From NCBI GenBank assembly GCA_963666535.1, contig OY762913.1:1302001-1366000 (forward strand): 64,000 bases of DNA, written 5' to 3'. This document shows, one piece after another, positions 41,601 to 49,727 of the stretch. Positions within the stretch are counted from its first letter, which is position 1, and each line of letters opens with the position of its first letter. The notes beneath the pieces are model-generated. The model was not told the DNA's origin, made no database searches, and saw only the letters and a list, made by a program, of their open reading frames with translations. Source of the DNA: G963666535 sp963666535 (lineage in GTDB: Bacteria > Bacillota > Clostridia > Oscillospirales > Oscillospiraceae). The position numbers and the translations under genes are program-made.

Positions 41601-42488
41601 ATGAATGAAACTGCGCTCAAGCGGCTGGCAAAGCCGCTGATTGTTCTTGCCACCCTGATTTGGGGTACCACCTTTTTTATCATGAAGGATACACTGGACG
41701 AGGTGCCGGTTTATTTTTTATTGACCTTCCGATTCGCCCTGGCAGCAGGTCTGCTGGCCGTGGCGTTTCACAAACGCTGGAAGGGGATGGACAAAAGCTA
41801 CCTTCTCTGCGGGGGCGTGATGGGGCTTTTTTTGTTTTGTGCTTATTCGGCTCAAACCTATGGCCTTATGGGAACCACGCCGGGAAAGAACGCCTTCTTG
41901 ACGGCATGCTACTGCGTGATCGTCCCTTTCCTTTATTGGGCGGTCTATCGTCTGCCGCCCGACCGCTATCACATAGCGGCGGCGTTCCTGTGTGTGACCG
42001 GGATCGGGCTTGTGTCTCTTTCCGAGGATTTCAGCATTTGTTACGGTGACGCGCTGACCTTGCTGGGGGGGCTGTTCTTTGCCCTGCACATCATTTGCGT
42101 GTCTAAATTTTCCCAGGGGAGGGATATATTTTTACTGACCGTTCTGCAATTTGCCGCGGCAGGTATCCTATCAGCGGTTGGCGGGCTTGTCACCGGGGGC
42201 TTCGTTGGCGTAGAGCTGTCCCGCCCCGCGCTGGGCAGCTTGCTCTATCTCACCATTGCGGCAACGGGGCTGGCCCTGCTGTTCCAAAACATTGGGCAGA
42301 AATACACCGCTCCTGCGGCGGCGGCGGTTCTGCTGGCGCTGGAGGCACCGTTCGGGGTGCTGTTTTCCATGCTGTTCTATCACGAGCGGCCCACGGTACA
42401 AATGCTGTTGGGGTTTGGATGTATTTTCCTGTCCATCATTTGCTCAGAGACAAAATTTAAGTTCAGGGTGAAACCAAAAGAGGAGTAA
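41601..42488 (+). CDS. EamA/DMT-family transporter
   Basis: A 295-residue membrane protein of the drug/metabolite transporter superfamily with ten hydrophobic helices in two EamA repeats (first around VLATLIWGTTFFIMKDTL, second around ALTLLGGLFFALHIICVSKF). The second repeat ends in the common segment APAAAAVLLALEAPFGVL. Family members export amino acids, metabolites or drugs; the substrate here is unknown. The ATG at 41601 has AAAGGAG upstream. A GC-rich hairpin 105 bp after the stop may end its transcript. Confidence 0.88.
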   Translation: MNETALKRLAKPLIVLATLIWGTTFFIMKDTLDEVPVYFLLTFRFALAAGLLAVAFHKRWKGMDKSYLLCGGVMGLFLFCAYSAQTYGLMGTTPGKNAFLTACYCVIVPFLYWAVYRLPPDRYHIAAAFLCVTGIGLVSLSEDFSICYGDALTLLGGLFFALHIICVSKFSQGRDIFLLTVLQFAAAGILSAVGGLVTGGFVGVELSRPALGSLLYLTIAATGLALLFQNIGQKYTAPAAAAVLLALEAPFGVLFSMLFYHERPTVQMLLGFGCIFLSIICSETKFKFRVKPKEE

Positions 42489-42593
42489 TTCGGTATCGTC
42501 CGTAAGCCAGCGCCTGTTTCACGGAAACTGCTTCAGTCTGGTACAGGGATAAATGCTTTGTTTTTATCAGAAACCGTTGTGGAAACGGATAAC

Positions 42594-42623
42594 GCGGCTG
42601 CGGAGGGGCATTGCCGCAGCCGC
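42594..42623 (+). other. GC-rich hairpin between the EamA gene and the Trp T-box
   Basis: A perfect 10-bp stem (42594-42603 with 42614-42623) around a 10-base loop. It has no T-run, so it is not a standard terminator. Otherwise the stretch 42489-42641 shows nothing recognisable. Confidence 0.5.
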
Positions 42624-42641
42624 GTAGGTGCAAACAAGGGG

Positions 42642-42670
42642 TTGACAACAATCTTTATGTTGCATATAAT
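42642..42670 (+). promoter_or_regulatory. Consensus sigma-A promoter of the predicted tryptophan transporter operon
   Basis: TTGACA (42642-42647), 17-bp spacer, TATAAT (42665-42670), both perfect. Transcription should begin near 42677, at the head of the T-box leader. Confidence 0.88.
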
Positions 42671-42676
42671 AATACA

Positions 42677-42963
42677 TAAGTTCATCAGAACGAAAACCAT
42701 TGACGGAGAGAAGTACTCCGAGTTTCCCGACTGGAAGAGAGCTGCGGACGGTGTAATCGCAGCAGTCGGAACCGGACGAATGGACTTCGGAGGGCGGCTT
42801 GAACAGAGGGTTCCTCTCAGTAGATGCCGACGGGGGATCCTACCCGTTATCATGAGGACACGCATGATGGTGCGTGAAGCGAGTGGACGCTACGGCGTCA
42901 ATTTGGGTGGTATCGCAGGAGTTTGGCTCTTGTCCCATGTGTGGGATAAGTGGCCATTTTTTT
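42677..42963 (+). promoter_or_regulatory. T-box riboswitch, predicted tryptophan-specific
   Basis: The roughly 290-base leader has the T-box landmarks in order: AGTA (42712-42715) in the specifier-loop side, AGAGAGC (42736-42742) and GGTG of the distal stem I, the specifier loop GAA-TGG-A (codon TGG at 42781-42783, tryptophan), the T-box core GGGTGGTATCGC (42905-42916), and a terminator hairpin (42924-42956) followed by seven T. Uncharged tRNA-Trp would stabilise the antiterminator and switch on the ABC transporter genes. The bulge TGGT would meet the usual G discriminator of tRNA-Trp by a G-U pair. The pattern match is strong; specificity is inferred from the one codon. Confidence 0.88.
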
Positions 42964-43039
42964 GTTCCCAAATTTCTGGATTGACGGCAACAATTCAGTT
43001 CATCTGCCACCTAAATAACTTTATTGGAGGAAACCCAAA

Positions 43040-44077
43040 ATGAAAAAGCACACACTCAAAAAGCTCCTAGCCATGACGGCAGCCTTTGCGCTGACCCTGT
43101 CCCTGACCGCCTGCGGCAACACCGCCGCCCCCGCCGACACGGCGGATGCTTCTGCCGGGAATGACTCTGCTGCCACCGATCTGGTGAAGATCGGCATTCT
43201 GCAATATGCCACCCATGCATCCTTGTATAACTGCTATCTTGGAATTATGGATGGCCTTAAGAATGCCGGCTATGTGGACGGGGAAACCTGCACCATCGAG
43301 TACATCGACGGGCAGGGTGAGAGCGAGACAAACGCCCTTGCTGCGGCCAGCTTTGTTAACAACGAATATGATATCATCATTGCCATCGCAACCCCCTCGG
43401 CTATGGCCGCCTACTCTGCGGCCAAGGACGCCGGGATTCCCGTCATTTTCTCCGCGGTGTCCGATCCTCTGGGGGCTGGCCTGGTGGAAACGCTGGATGC
43501 CCCCAATACCGGTGCTACCGGCACCAGCGACGGCTTGAACTATGCCGGTCAGCTGGAGATGATCCGCGCCTATCAGCCGGACGCCGAAACCATCGGTATT
43601 CTGTATACCACCTCCGAGGCAAATTCACTGGCCCAGCTTGCCAATTACGAGTCCATTGCCGCCGATTACGGCTTTACCATTGTCTCTCAGGGTATTACCG
43701 ATGCTTCCGAAGTGGCTTCCGGCGCTGCCGCTCTGGTGGCAAAAGGGGTTGACTGCATCAACAATTTGACGGATAATAACGTTGTTAATAACTTCTCCGT
43801 CGTTACTGCGGCGACCGATGCCGCAGGCATCCCTTGCTATGGCTCCGAGGAGGAGCAGGTTGCCAAGTACGGCTGTGTGGCGTCTGAAACGCTGGACTAT
43901 GTGGCGCTTGGCGTCACCACCGGCGAAATGGCGGCTGCCGTTCTAGGCGGTGCGGATATCAACACCATGGCTGTTTCCGTGGTGACCGATTCCGAGCCGG
44001 TGTACTCTGCCGCAAACCTTGCTCAGTTTGGCATGACCGTTCCCGAGGCATACGCCAGCGCCCGGGCAATGGACTAA
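43040..44077 (+). CDS. trpX: ABC transporter substrate-binding lipoprotein, predicted tryptophan (TrpX-like)
   Basis: A 345-residue lipoprotein: signal peptide with lipobox LTAC (Cys25), a short Ala/Asp-rich linker, then a periplasmic-binding fold of the ABC_sub_bind type (VKIGILQYATHASLYNC, IAIATPSAMAAY, IGILYTTSEANS, GIPCYGSEEEQVAKYGCVAS). Proteins of this family with T-box(Trp) leaders have been predicted to be tryptophan carriers (TrpXYZ). The substrate here rests on the TGG specifier of the leader, not on the protein. GGAGGAAA precedes the ATG. A strong hairpin separates it from the permease gene. Confidence 0.8.
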   Translation: MKKHTLKKLLAMTAAFALTLSLTACGNTAAPADTADASAGNDSAATDLVKIGILQYATHASLYNCYLGIMDGLKNAGYVDGETCTIEYIDGQGESETNALAAASFVNNEYDIIIAIATPSAMAAYSAAKDAGIPVIFSAVSDPLGAGLVETLDAPNTGATGTSDGLNYAGQLEMIRAYQPDAETIGILYTTSEANSLAQLANYESIAADYGFTIVSQGITDASEVASGAAALVAKGVDCINNLTDNNVVNNFSVVTAATDAAGIPCYGSEEEQVAKYGCVASETLDYVALGVTTGEMAAAVLGGADINTMAVSVVTDSEPVYSAANLAQFGMTVPEAYASARAMD

Positions 44078-44106
44078 AACCCGCCTTCGTTTTTAAGATT
44101 TTGCAG

Positions 44107-44137
44107 CACCCGGACAGGAGAAACTCCTGTTCGGGTG
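44107..44137 (+). other. Intercistronic hairpin between binding-protein and permease genes
   Basis: A 14-bp stem with one G-T pair (44107-44120 with 44124-44137) and an AAA loop, no T-run. It probably protects the 3' end of the binding-protein mRNA, giving more lipoprotein than permease, as in other binding-protein operons. Confidence 0.65.
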
Positions 44138-44160
44138 GCCTGCGTTGAGGAGTGCTATTC

Positions 44161-45069
44161 ATGACGTTTTCGGTTTTCCTGGGTCTTGTGGAGACCGTCC
44201 TGCGGGAGGGTTTCATTTATGGCATTATGGCCATGGGTGTTTACATTACCTATAAGATCCTGAACTTCCCGGATTTGTCCGTGGACGGCACCTTCCCGCT
44301 GGGCGCCTGCGTTGCTGCGGCGCTCATCTCTGCGGGGGTGAACCCCTGGGTTGCCTGTTTGTGCGCGTTCCTGGCGGGCTGCGCGGCGGGCTGCGTGACA
44401 GGGCTGCTTCATGTAAAACTGGGGATCACCGATCTGCTGTCCGGCATCTTGGTCATGACCGCCATGTGGTCGGTGAATCTGATTATTACCGGCGGCACCG
44501 CCATTAAGCAGTTTTTCAACTGCGATACCATCTTTAATTCAGGGCTTGTCAAGCTGCTGCCAGAGGGGATTTACGCACACCGGCAGGTCCTTATGGTCTT
44601 CCTTATGGCGGTCATCGTGAAGTTCCTGTTAGACTGGTATCTGTCCACAAAAAACGGACTTCTCCTGCGGGCTTCGGGCAATAACAGTCAGTATGTGACA
44701 AGCCTTGGCCGTGACCCCGGCGCCATGAAGATACTGGGACTTGCCATCGGAAATGGCTGCACCGCGCTGGCTGGCTGTGTGCTGGCCCAGCTGAATGAAA
44801 ACGCCGATGTCAATTCCGGCAAGGGTATGGTGGTGATGGCACTGGCTGCCGTTATCATCGGCATCAGCGTGTTTCGCCGCCTGTCCTTTGTCAAGTTTGT
44901 CACCATGGCTGTTTTGGGTGCTGTCGTTTATAAGGCCTGTCTGATGGTCGCGTTGGAGCTGGGTCTGCCCAACAGCTATCTGAAGCTGCTGATGGCCGTT
45001 CTGCTGACGCTGGCCATCGTTTCCGAGCGGATCAAACCGAAGGGGGGCAGACAAGTTGCAAAACAGTAA
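44161..45069 (+). CDS. trpY: ABC transporter permease, predicted tryptophan (TrpY-like)
   Basis: A 302-residue membrane protein of the branched-chain-type (BPD_transp_2) permease family with about eight to nine hydrophobic helices. The N-terminal segment GIMAMGVYITYKILNFPDLSVDGTFPLG is typical of permeases paired with ABC_sub_bind proteins. The ATG at 44161 has TTGAGGAG 8 bases upstream; a GTG at 44152 overlaps that site. Its end overlaps the ATPase gene by 14 bases. Substrate is inferred from the T-box leader. Confidence 0.82.
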   Translation: MTFSVFLGLVETVLREGFIYGIMAMGVYITYKILNFPDLSVDGTFPLGACVAAALISAGVNPWVACLCAFLAGCAAGCVTGLLHVKLGITDLLSGILVMTAMWSVNLIITGGTAIKQFFNCDTIFNSGLVKLLPEGIYAHRQVLMVFLMAVIVKFLLDWYLSTKNGLLLRASGNNSQYVTSLGRDPGAMKILGLAIGNGCTALAGCVLAQLNENADVNSGKGMVVMALAAVIIGISVFRRLSFVKFVTMAVLGAVVYKACLMVALELGLPNSYLKLLMAVLLTLAIVSERIKPKGGRQVAKQ

Positions 45070-45850
45070 TATGCCTCTGGTGCGGATGGAACACATTGAT
45101 AAATGCTTTCATTCCGGTACGGTAAACGAAACTATGGTTTTCCATGATTTTAACTTTTCGGTGAATCCCGGGGAGTTTGTCTCTGTGGTGGGGTCCAATG
45201 GTTCTGGCAAGACCACCATGCTCAACCTCATCTGCGGCAGTCTTTCGTTGGACGGCGGACAAATTTTTCTCGGGGAGCAGAACATTACAAAAATGCCGGA
45301 ATACAGGCGTGCGGCCCGTATCGGGCGAGTGTTTCAGGACCCTTCAAAAGGCACCTGCCCTGAACTGACGATTTTGGAGAACATGTCCTTGGCCGATAAC
45401 AAGGGAAAGTCCTTCGGACTGAGGATCGGTGTGAACAAAAAGCGGACGGATTTTTATAAATCGCAGCTGGAACTGCTTCGGCTGGGGCTGGAAGACAAGC
45501 TGAACATCTCCGTGGGAGCGCTCTCCGGCGGTCAGCGTCAGGCGCTGGCCCTGCTCATTGCCACCATGACGCCCATCGACCTGCTGGTGCTGGATGAACA
45601 CACGGCGGCGCTGGACCCAAAATCCTCTGAAAACGTGATGGAGCTGACCCTCCGCGTGATTGAGGAGAAAAAGCTGACCGCGCTGATGGTCACCCACAAC
45701 CTCCGCTTTGCTGTTCAGTATGGCAACCGGCTGGTGATGATGCATGGCGGTAAGGCCGTGATTGATACTCAGGGCGGGCACAAGGAGGATTATTCCATTG
45801 ATGCGCTCCTTAAGGTGTTTAATGAGATTTCTGTTGAGTGCGGCAACTAA
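45056..45850 (+). CDS. trpZ: ABC transporter ATP-binding protein, predicted tryptophan (TrpZ-like)
   Basis: A 264-residue ABC ATPase: Walker A GSNGSGKTT, signature LSGGQRQ, Walker B DLLVLDEHTAALDPK and the switch His in MVTHNLR. The DEH in place of DEP after Walker B is common in this transporter subgroup. The TTG at 45056 was chosen because a G-run (GGGGGG) lies 8 bases upstream inside the permease gene; the ATG at 45071 is the alternative. It is the last gene of the T-box controlled operon. Confidence 0.85.
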   Translation: MQNSNMPLVRMEHIDKCFHSGTVNETMVFHDFNFSVNPGEFVSVVGSNGSGKTTMLNLICGSLSLDGGQIFLGEQNITKMPEYRRAARIGRVFQDPSKGTCPELTILENMSLADNKGKSFGLRIGVNKKRTDFYKSQLELLRLGLEDKLNISVGALSGGQRQALALLIATMTPIDLLVLDEHTAALDPKSSENVMELTLRVIEEKKLTALMVTHNLRFAVQYGNRLVMMHGGKAVIDTQGGHKEDYSIDALLKVFNEISVECGN

Positions 45851-45916
45851 ATTGTTGTGATACGGGACTGCCTTTGGCATCTGCCGGCAGAGCACGGGAG
45901 AAGAGGATGATTTATA

Positions 45917-46150
45917 ATGTCTGTTATTTTGGTGGATTATGACGAGGGACGCAAGCAGGGCCATCAGGTAGAGAATTTAGGGGCCCAGTGCGCCGCTTTG
46001 GCCACCCAGCTTTCTGCCTGCGGTGAATCCGAATTCGCCGGCGAGCTGAAGGCATTGGAAGCCGAACTTGCGGCAATTGGAAAAGATTTGGTGGAAGTCA
46101 GTGATCAGCGGGATGCAGAGGATGCTCACCTCTACAGCACCCGTGCGTGA
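45917..46150 (+). CDS. Small hypothetical acidic helical protein
   Basis: A 77-residue acidic protein predicted to be nearly all helix (QVENLGAQCAALATQLSAC, then ELKALEAELAAIGKDLVEV), with no signal or membrane segment. No family recognised. AGAGG lies 10 bases before the ATG. It is 66 bp after the ATPase gene and 12 bp before a second small gene, so the two look like a pair; whether they belong to the T-box operon is not clear, since no terminator is seen between. Confidence 0.55.
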   Translation: MSVILVDYDEGRKQGHQVENLGAQCAALATQLSACGESEFAGELKALEAELAAIGKDLVEVSDQRDAEDAHLYSTRA

Positions 46151-46162
46151 GGAGGAGCCGAC

Positions 46163-46342
46163 ATGAGTGATCAGACCAATGGGAAAAAACAGGTGGCCAT
46201 TCGTCTTGGACAGCTGGCATTGGAGTTGGAGAATGCCTGTGAATCAACGCCGTGGGAGATTACGGCAAATCGCAACTTGGTCCAGCGTATGACCGACGCG
46301 GCGGAGCATCTGCGGATCCTTAGAGCCAAGCTGTTGCAATAA
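46163..46342 (+). CDS. 59-residue hypothetical helical protein
   Basis: ATG at 46163 to TAA at 46342 with a near-perfect GGAGGAG site 7 bases upstream. The product (MSDQTNGKKQ, then AIRLGQLALELENACESTP, then LVQRMTDAAEHLRILRAKLLQ) is mostly amphipathic helix without signal or membrane segment. I do not recognise it. It directly follows the 77-residue gene and ends 32 bases before the valS promoter. Confidence 0.6.
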   Translation: MSDQTNGKKQVAIRLGQLALELENACESTPWEITANRNLVQRMTDAAEHLRILRAKLLQ

Positions 46343-46374
46343 GGGCGTGTCAAACGGATCTTCCCGTGTTTCCC

Positions 46375-46403
46375 TTGACATTTTCTTTCTTTTTGCGTAT
46401 ACT
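46375..46403 (+). promoter_or_regulatory. Sigma-A promoter of the valS T-box leader
   Basis: TTGACA (46375-46380), 17-bp spacer, TATACT (46398-46403). Confidence 0.85.
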
Positions 46404-46409
46404 AACAAA

Positions 46410-46641
46410 GATATTGCAATGCGAAGAAAAGAAGCAGTACGCGGATACCCCGGCACAGAGAGAGGGCGGTTGGTGTAAGTCCTCCCGGAAAACGCGGAAG
46501 TCGTCTTGGAGCACTGGCCTTGAACTTGCAGTAGAGGTCGGCGGTCGCCCCGTTATCGGCGTTTGAGCGCGGGAGCTTTCCCGAATTCAGGTGGTACCAC
46601 GGACATTCGTTCGCCCTGAGCAGAAATGCTCGGGGCGTTTT
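46410..46641 (+). promoter_or_regulatory. T-box riboswitch controlling valS (valine)
   Basis: Landmarks: AGAGAGAG and GGTTGGTG of distal stem I (about 46457-46484), the specifier GAA-GTC (GTC at 46500-46502, valine), the canonical T-box AATTCAGGTGGTACCACGG (46584-46602) and a terminator with an 11-bp stem (46612-46622 with 46627-46637) and TTTT. Uncharged tRNA-Val would favour antitermination and valS expression. The specifier matches the downstream gene. Confidence 0.92.
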
Positions 46642-46662
46642 CATTTTTGAGGAGTGAAACCA

Positions 46663-49290
46663 ATGAACAAAGAACTGAACAAGGTCTACGAACCCCAGGA
46701 GGTGGAGGGCCGAATTTACCAAATGTGGGAGGATGGCGGCTGCTTTACCGGGCATCGTGATCCGGATAAAAAGCCATTTACCATTGTCATGCCGCCCCCC
46801 AACGTGACGGGGCAGCTCCATATGGGTCACGCCATGGACTGCACCATGCAGGACGCACTGATTCGATTCAAACGGATGCAGGGGTTTGCCGCCCTGTGGA
46901 TCCCCGGCACCGACCACGCCGGCATAGCCACCCAGATTAAGGTAGAGGAGGCGCTGCGCAAGGAAGAGCATCTCACCCGCTACGATCTCGGCAGAGAGAA
47001 GTTTTTGGAGCGTGTGTGGGACTGGAAGAACAAGTACGGCAACCGCATTGTGGAACAGCAGAAGAAGATGGGCGCATCCTGCGATTGGAACAGGGCACGC
47101 TTTACCATGGACGAGGGCTGCTCCAAAGCCGTGCGTGAGGTGTTTGTTTCGCTGTACGAAAAGGACCTCATCTATAAGGGCAGCCGCATCATCAACTGGT
47201 GCCCCCACTGTACCACCGCACTGTCAGATGCCGAGGTGGAGTATAAAGACAAGCCCGGTAAGCTGTGGCACCTGCGCTATCCGCTGACCGATGGCAGCGG
47301 TTATGTCATCGTCGCCACCACCCGGCCCGAGACCATGTTGGGGGATACCGGCGTTGCCGTGAACCCCAACGATGATCGCTATCAAAGCATCGTGGGAAAG
47401 ACTTGTATGCTCCCCCTGGTGAACCGCGAGATTCCCATTGTTGCCGACGAGTATGTGGATATGGAGTTTGGCACCGGCTGCGTGAAGATGACTCCCGCCC
47501 ATGACCCCAATGACTTTGAGGTTGGTCTGCGCCATCATCTGGAGACCATTCGCGTGCTGGACGATCACGGCGCGGTGAACGAGCTGGGCGGTAAATATCA
47601 GGGGCTGGATCGTTACGAAGCCAGAAAGGCCATTGTTGCCGATCTGGAAGCGCTGGATTTGGTGGAAAAGATTGAGGAGCACCAGCACAATGTAGGCACC
47701 TGCTATCGTTGCGGCACCGATGTGGAGCCAATCATTTCCGCCCAGTGGTTCGTCCGGATGGAGCCGCTGGCGAAAGAAGCGCTGCGGGTGGTGAACGAGG
47801 GTGAGACCAAATTCGTCCCAGAGCGTTTTTCGAAAATCTACACCAATTGGATGGAAAACGTCCATGACTGGTGCATTTCCCGCCAGCTTTGGTGGGGTCA
47901 CCAGATCCCCGCGTGGTATTGCGCGGATTGCGGCAAAATCACCGTTTCCCGAGAGGATGCCACCGAATGCGCCCATTGTCACAGCAAGAACGTCACCCGG
48001 GACGAGGATGTGCTGGACACCTGGTTTTCCTCCGCCCTGTGGCCCTTCTCCACGCTGGGGTGGCCCGAAAGCAGTGCCGATTTGGATTATTTCTATCCCA
48101 CCGACGTTTTGGTGACCGGCTATGATATTATCTTTTTCTGGGTGGCGCGGATGATCTTCTCCGGCTGTGAGCACATGAAAAAAACGCCGTTTCACACCGT
48201 GTTCATCCACGGCCTGGTGCGGGATGATAAGGGCCGCAAAATGTCCAAGAGTCTTGGTAACGGCATTGACCCCTTGGAGATGGCGAATCAATACGGCGCC
48301 GATGCCCTGCGCTTCAACCTGATCACCGGCACCAGTCCCGGAAACGATACCCGGTTCTACACCGAGCGGTTAGAGGCGATGCGCAACTTTGCCAATAAGA
48401 TCTGGAATGCCAGCCGCTTTTTAATGATGAATTTGACCATTGAGGAGTGCGGGCTCCCTGAAAAGCTGGAGCTGGAGGACAAGTGGATCCTGTCCAAGCT
48501 GAACAGTCTGATCCCCGAGATGACTGACAACATGGACAAGTACGAGCTGGGGGTTGCCGCGCAAAAGGTCTATGATTTCATTTGGGACAGCTATTGCGAC
48601 TGGTACATCGAGCTGACCAAGACACGCCTGCAGGGCGAGGATCAGGACAGCAAGACCCGTGCCCAGCAGGTCCTGTGTTATGTCCTGACCGAGGTGCTGA
48701 AGCTGCTGCACCCATTCATGCCCTTCATCACCGAGGAAATCTGGCAGGCTCTGCCCCATGATGGGCAGTTCCTCATCACCGCAAAATGGCCTGAGTATCG
48801 CAAGGATCTTTCCTTTCCGGCCGAGGAAAACGCCATGGAAAAGATCATGGAGGTCATCGGGGCCATTCGCACCAAGCGGGCGGAAATGAACGTGCCTCCC
48901 TCGAAAAAGACGTCGCTGACGCTGGTGGCAGAAAGTACCGCCGTTTTCGAAAGTGGGCGGGCGTTCCTGCTGCGCCTTGCATCTGCCGATCAGGTTGAGA
49001 TCGTTTCCAAAGCGCCCGCCGACTTGTCCGGCATGGTCACGGTGGTCACAGCGGAAGCCCACGTCTACATTCCCATGGCGGAGTTGGTGGATTTGGCCCA
49101 GGAAAAGGCGCGTATGAAAAAGGAACTGGAAAAGGCCCAAAATGGTCTTGTGTCCCTTGAAAGTAAGCTAGCTAACCCCGCATTTGTGGAGAAGGCGCCG
49201 GAAGCCGTGGTAGCTGCTGAGCGCGAGCGGGGCGAAAAACTCAAATCCCTAATTGAAAAGATGGAGCAATCAATCGCAGAGCTTGGGTGA
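46663..49290 (+). CDS. valS: Valyl-tRNA synthetase
   Basis: Charges tRNA-Val. The 875-residue class I enzyme has HMGH in PPPNVTGQLHMGHAM near residue 50, a CP1 editing domain (about 190-340, starting TTRPETMLGDTGVAV), KMSKS in KMSKSLGN near residue 527, the anticodon-binding domain, and the C-terminal coiled coil specific to ValS (about 805-875). The ATG at 46663 has GAGGAG 8 bases upstream. It stands alone between its T-box leader and a terminator. Confidence 0.97.
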   Translation: MNKELNKVYEPQEVEGRIYQMWEDGGCFTGHRDPDKKPFTIVMPPPNVTGQLHMGHAMDCTMQDALIRFKRMQGFAALWIPGTDHAGIATQIKVEEALRKEEHLTRYDLGREKFLERVWDWKNKYGNRIVEQQKKMGASCDWNRARFTMDEGCSKAVREVFVSLYEKDLIYKGSRIINWCPHCTTALSDAEVEYKDKPGKLWHLRYPLTDGSGYVIVATTRPETMLGDTGVAVNPNDDRYQSIVGKTCMLPLVNREIPIVADEYVDMEFGTGCVKMTPAHDPNDFEVGLRHHLETIRVLDDHGAVNELGGKYQGLDRYEARKAIVADLEALDLVEKIEEHQHNVGTCYRCGTDVEPIISAQWFVRMEPLAKEALRVVNEGETKFVPERFSKIYTNWMENVHDWCISRQLWWGHQIPAWYCADCGKITVSREDATECAHCHSKNVTRDEDVLDTWFSSALWPFSTLGWPESSADLDYFYPTDVLVTGYDIIFFWVARMIFSGCEHMKKTPFHTVFIHGLVRDDKGRKMSKSLGNGIDPLEMANQYGADALRFNLITGTSPGNDTRFYTERLEAMRNFANKIWNASRFLMMNLTIEECGLPEKLELEDKWILSKLNSLIPEMTDNMDKYELGVAAQKVYDFIWDSYCDWYIELTKTRLQGEDQDSKTRAQQVLCYVLTEVLKLLHPFMPFITEEIWQALPHDGQFLITAKWPEYRKDLSFPAEENAMEKIMEVIGAIRTKRAEMNVPPSKKTSLTLVAESTAVFESGRAFLLRLASADQVEIVSKAPADLSGMVTVVTAEAHVYIPMAELVDLAQEKARMKKELEKAQNGLVSLESKLANPAFVEKAPEAVVAAERERGEKLKSLIEKMEQSIAELG

Positions 49291-49309
49291 GATTCCAATG
49301 CAGATCCCT

Positions 49310-49347
49310 AAAAGCGGAGACTTCTTAAAGTCTCCGCTTTTATTTTA
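49310..49347 (+). terminator. Rho-independent terminator of valS
   Basis: A 14-bp perfect stem (49310-49323 with 49328-49341) and a T-rich tail. Confidence 0.92.
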
Positions 49348-49366
49348 TGTAGGGGAAAAATAAGTA

Positions 49367-49395
49367 TTGACTTGAATATTATGAAATGATATATT
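49367..49395 (+). promoter_or_regulatory. Sigma-A promoter of the DUF2089 gene
   Basis: TTGACT (49367-49372), 17-bp spacer, TATATT (49390-49395), 29 bases before the ATG. Confidence 0.72.
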
Positions 49396-49424
49396 TAATA
49401 TAGTTAAAGCGTGGGGGCGAAGCA

Positions 49425-49727
49425 ATGGCGATTGAAGTGGTACCGGAGTGGATGGTAAATTTGGATGAAGAGGATGTAACCTTCCTCAAAAAGTTCATTC
49501 TGGCGTCCGGCTCATTAAAAGAGGTCGCGGGACTATATGGGGTGACCTACCCCACGGTGCGGCTGCGCCTGGATCGTTTGATTCAGAAAATCAAGCTTCA
49601 TGAGGACGGCGCGCAGGAGCCGTACATCGCGCTGGTTAAGCGCCTGGCTGTCAATGAAAAGCTGGATTTCGATACAGCCAAAATCTTAATCTCCGAATAT
49701 AAAAAAACCAAGAAGGTGGAAGAATAA
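49425..49727 (+). CDS. DUF2089 family protein, HTH-type
   Basis: A 100-residue protein matching DUF2089: VTFLKKFILASGSLKEVAGLYG followed by VTYPTVRLRLDRLIQKI, a sigma-70-region-4-like helix-turn-helix. The N-terminal zinc ribbon found in longer members is missing. Members are probably small DNA-binding regulators and often sit beside membrane proteins. The stop codon overlaps the start of the next gene (TAATG), so the two are coupled; control of that gene is inferred. No database check was possible. Confidence 0.8.
   Translation: MAIEVVPEWMVNLDEEDVTFLKKFILASGSLKEVAGLYGVTYPTVRLRLDRLIQKIKLHEDGAQEPYIALVKRLAVNEKLDFDTAKILISEYKKTKKVEE

Noticed and set aside
42594..42623. GC-rich hairpin as terminator of the EamA gene
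   Set aside because: Perfect stem but no T-run on either strand, so it is listed only as a hairpin.
42489..42641. Small coding frame downstream of the EamA gene
   Set aside because: Frames here have no ribosome site and run into the T-box leader.
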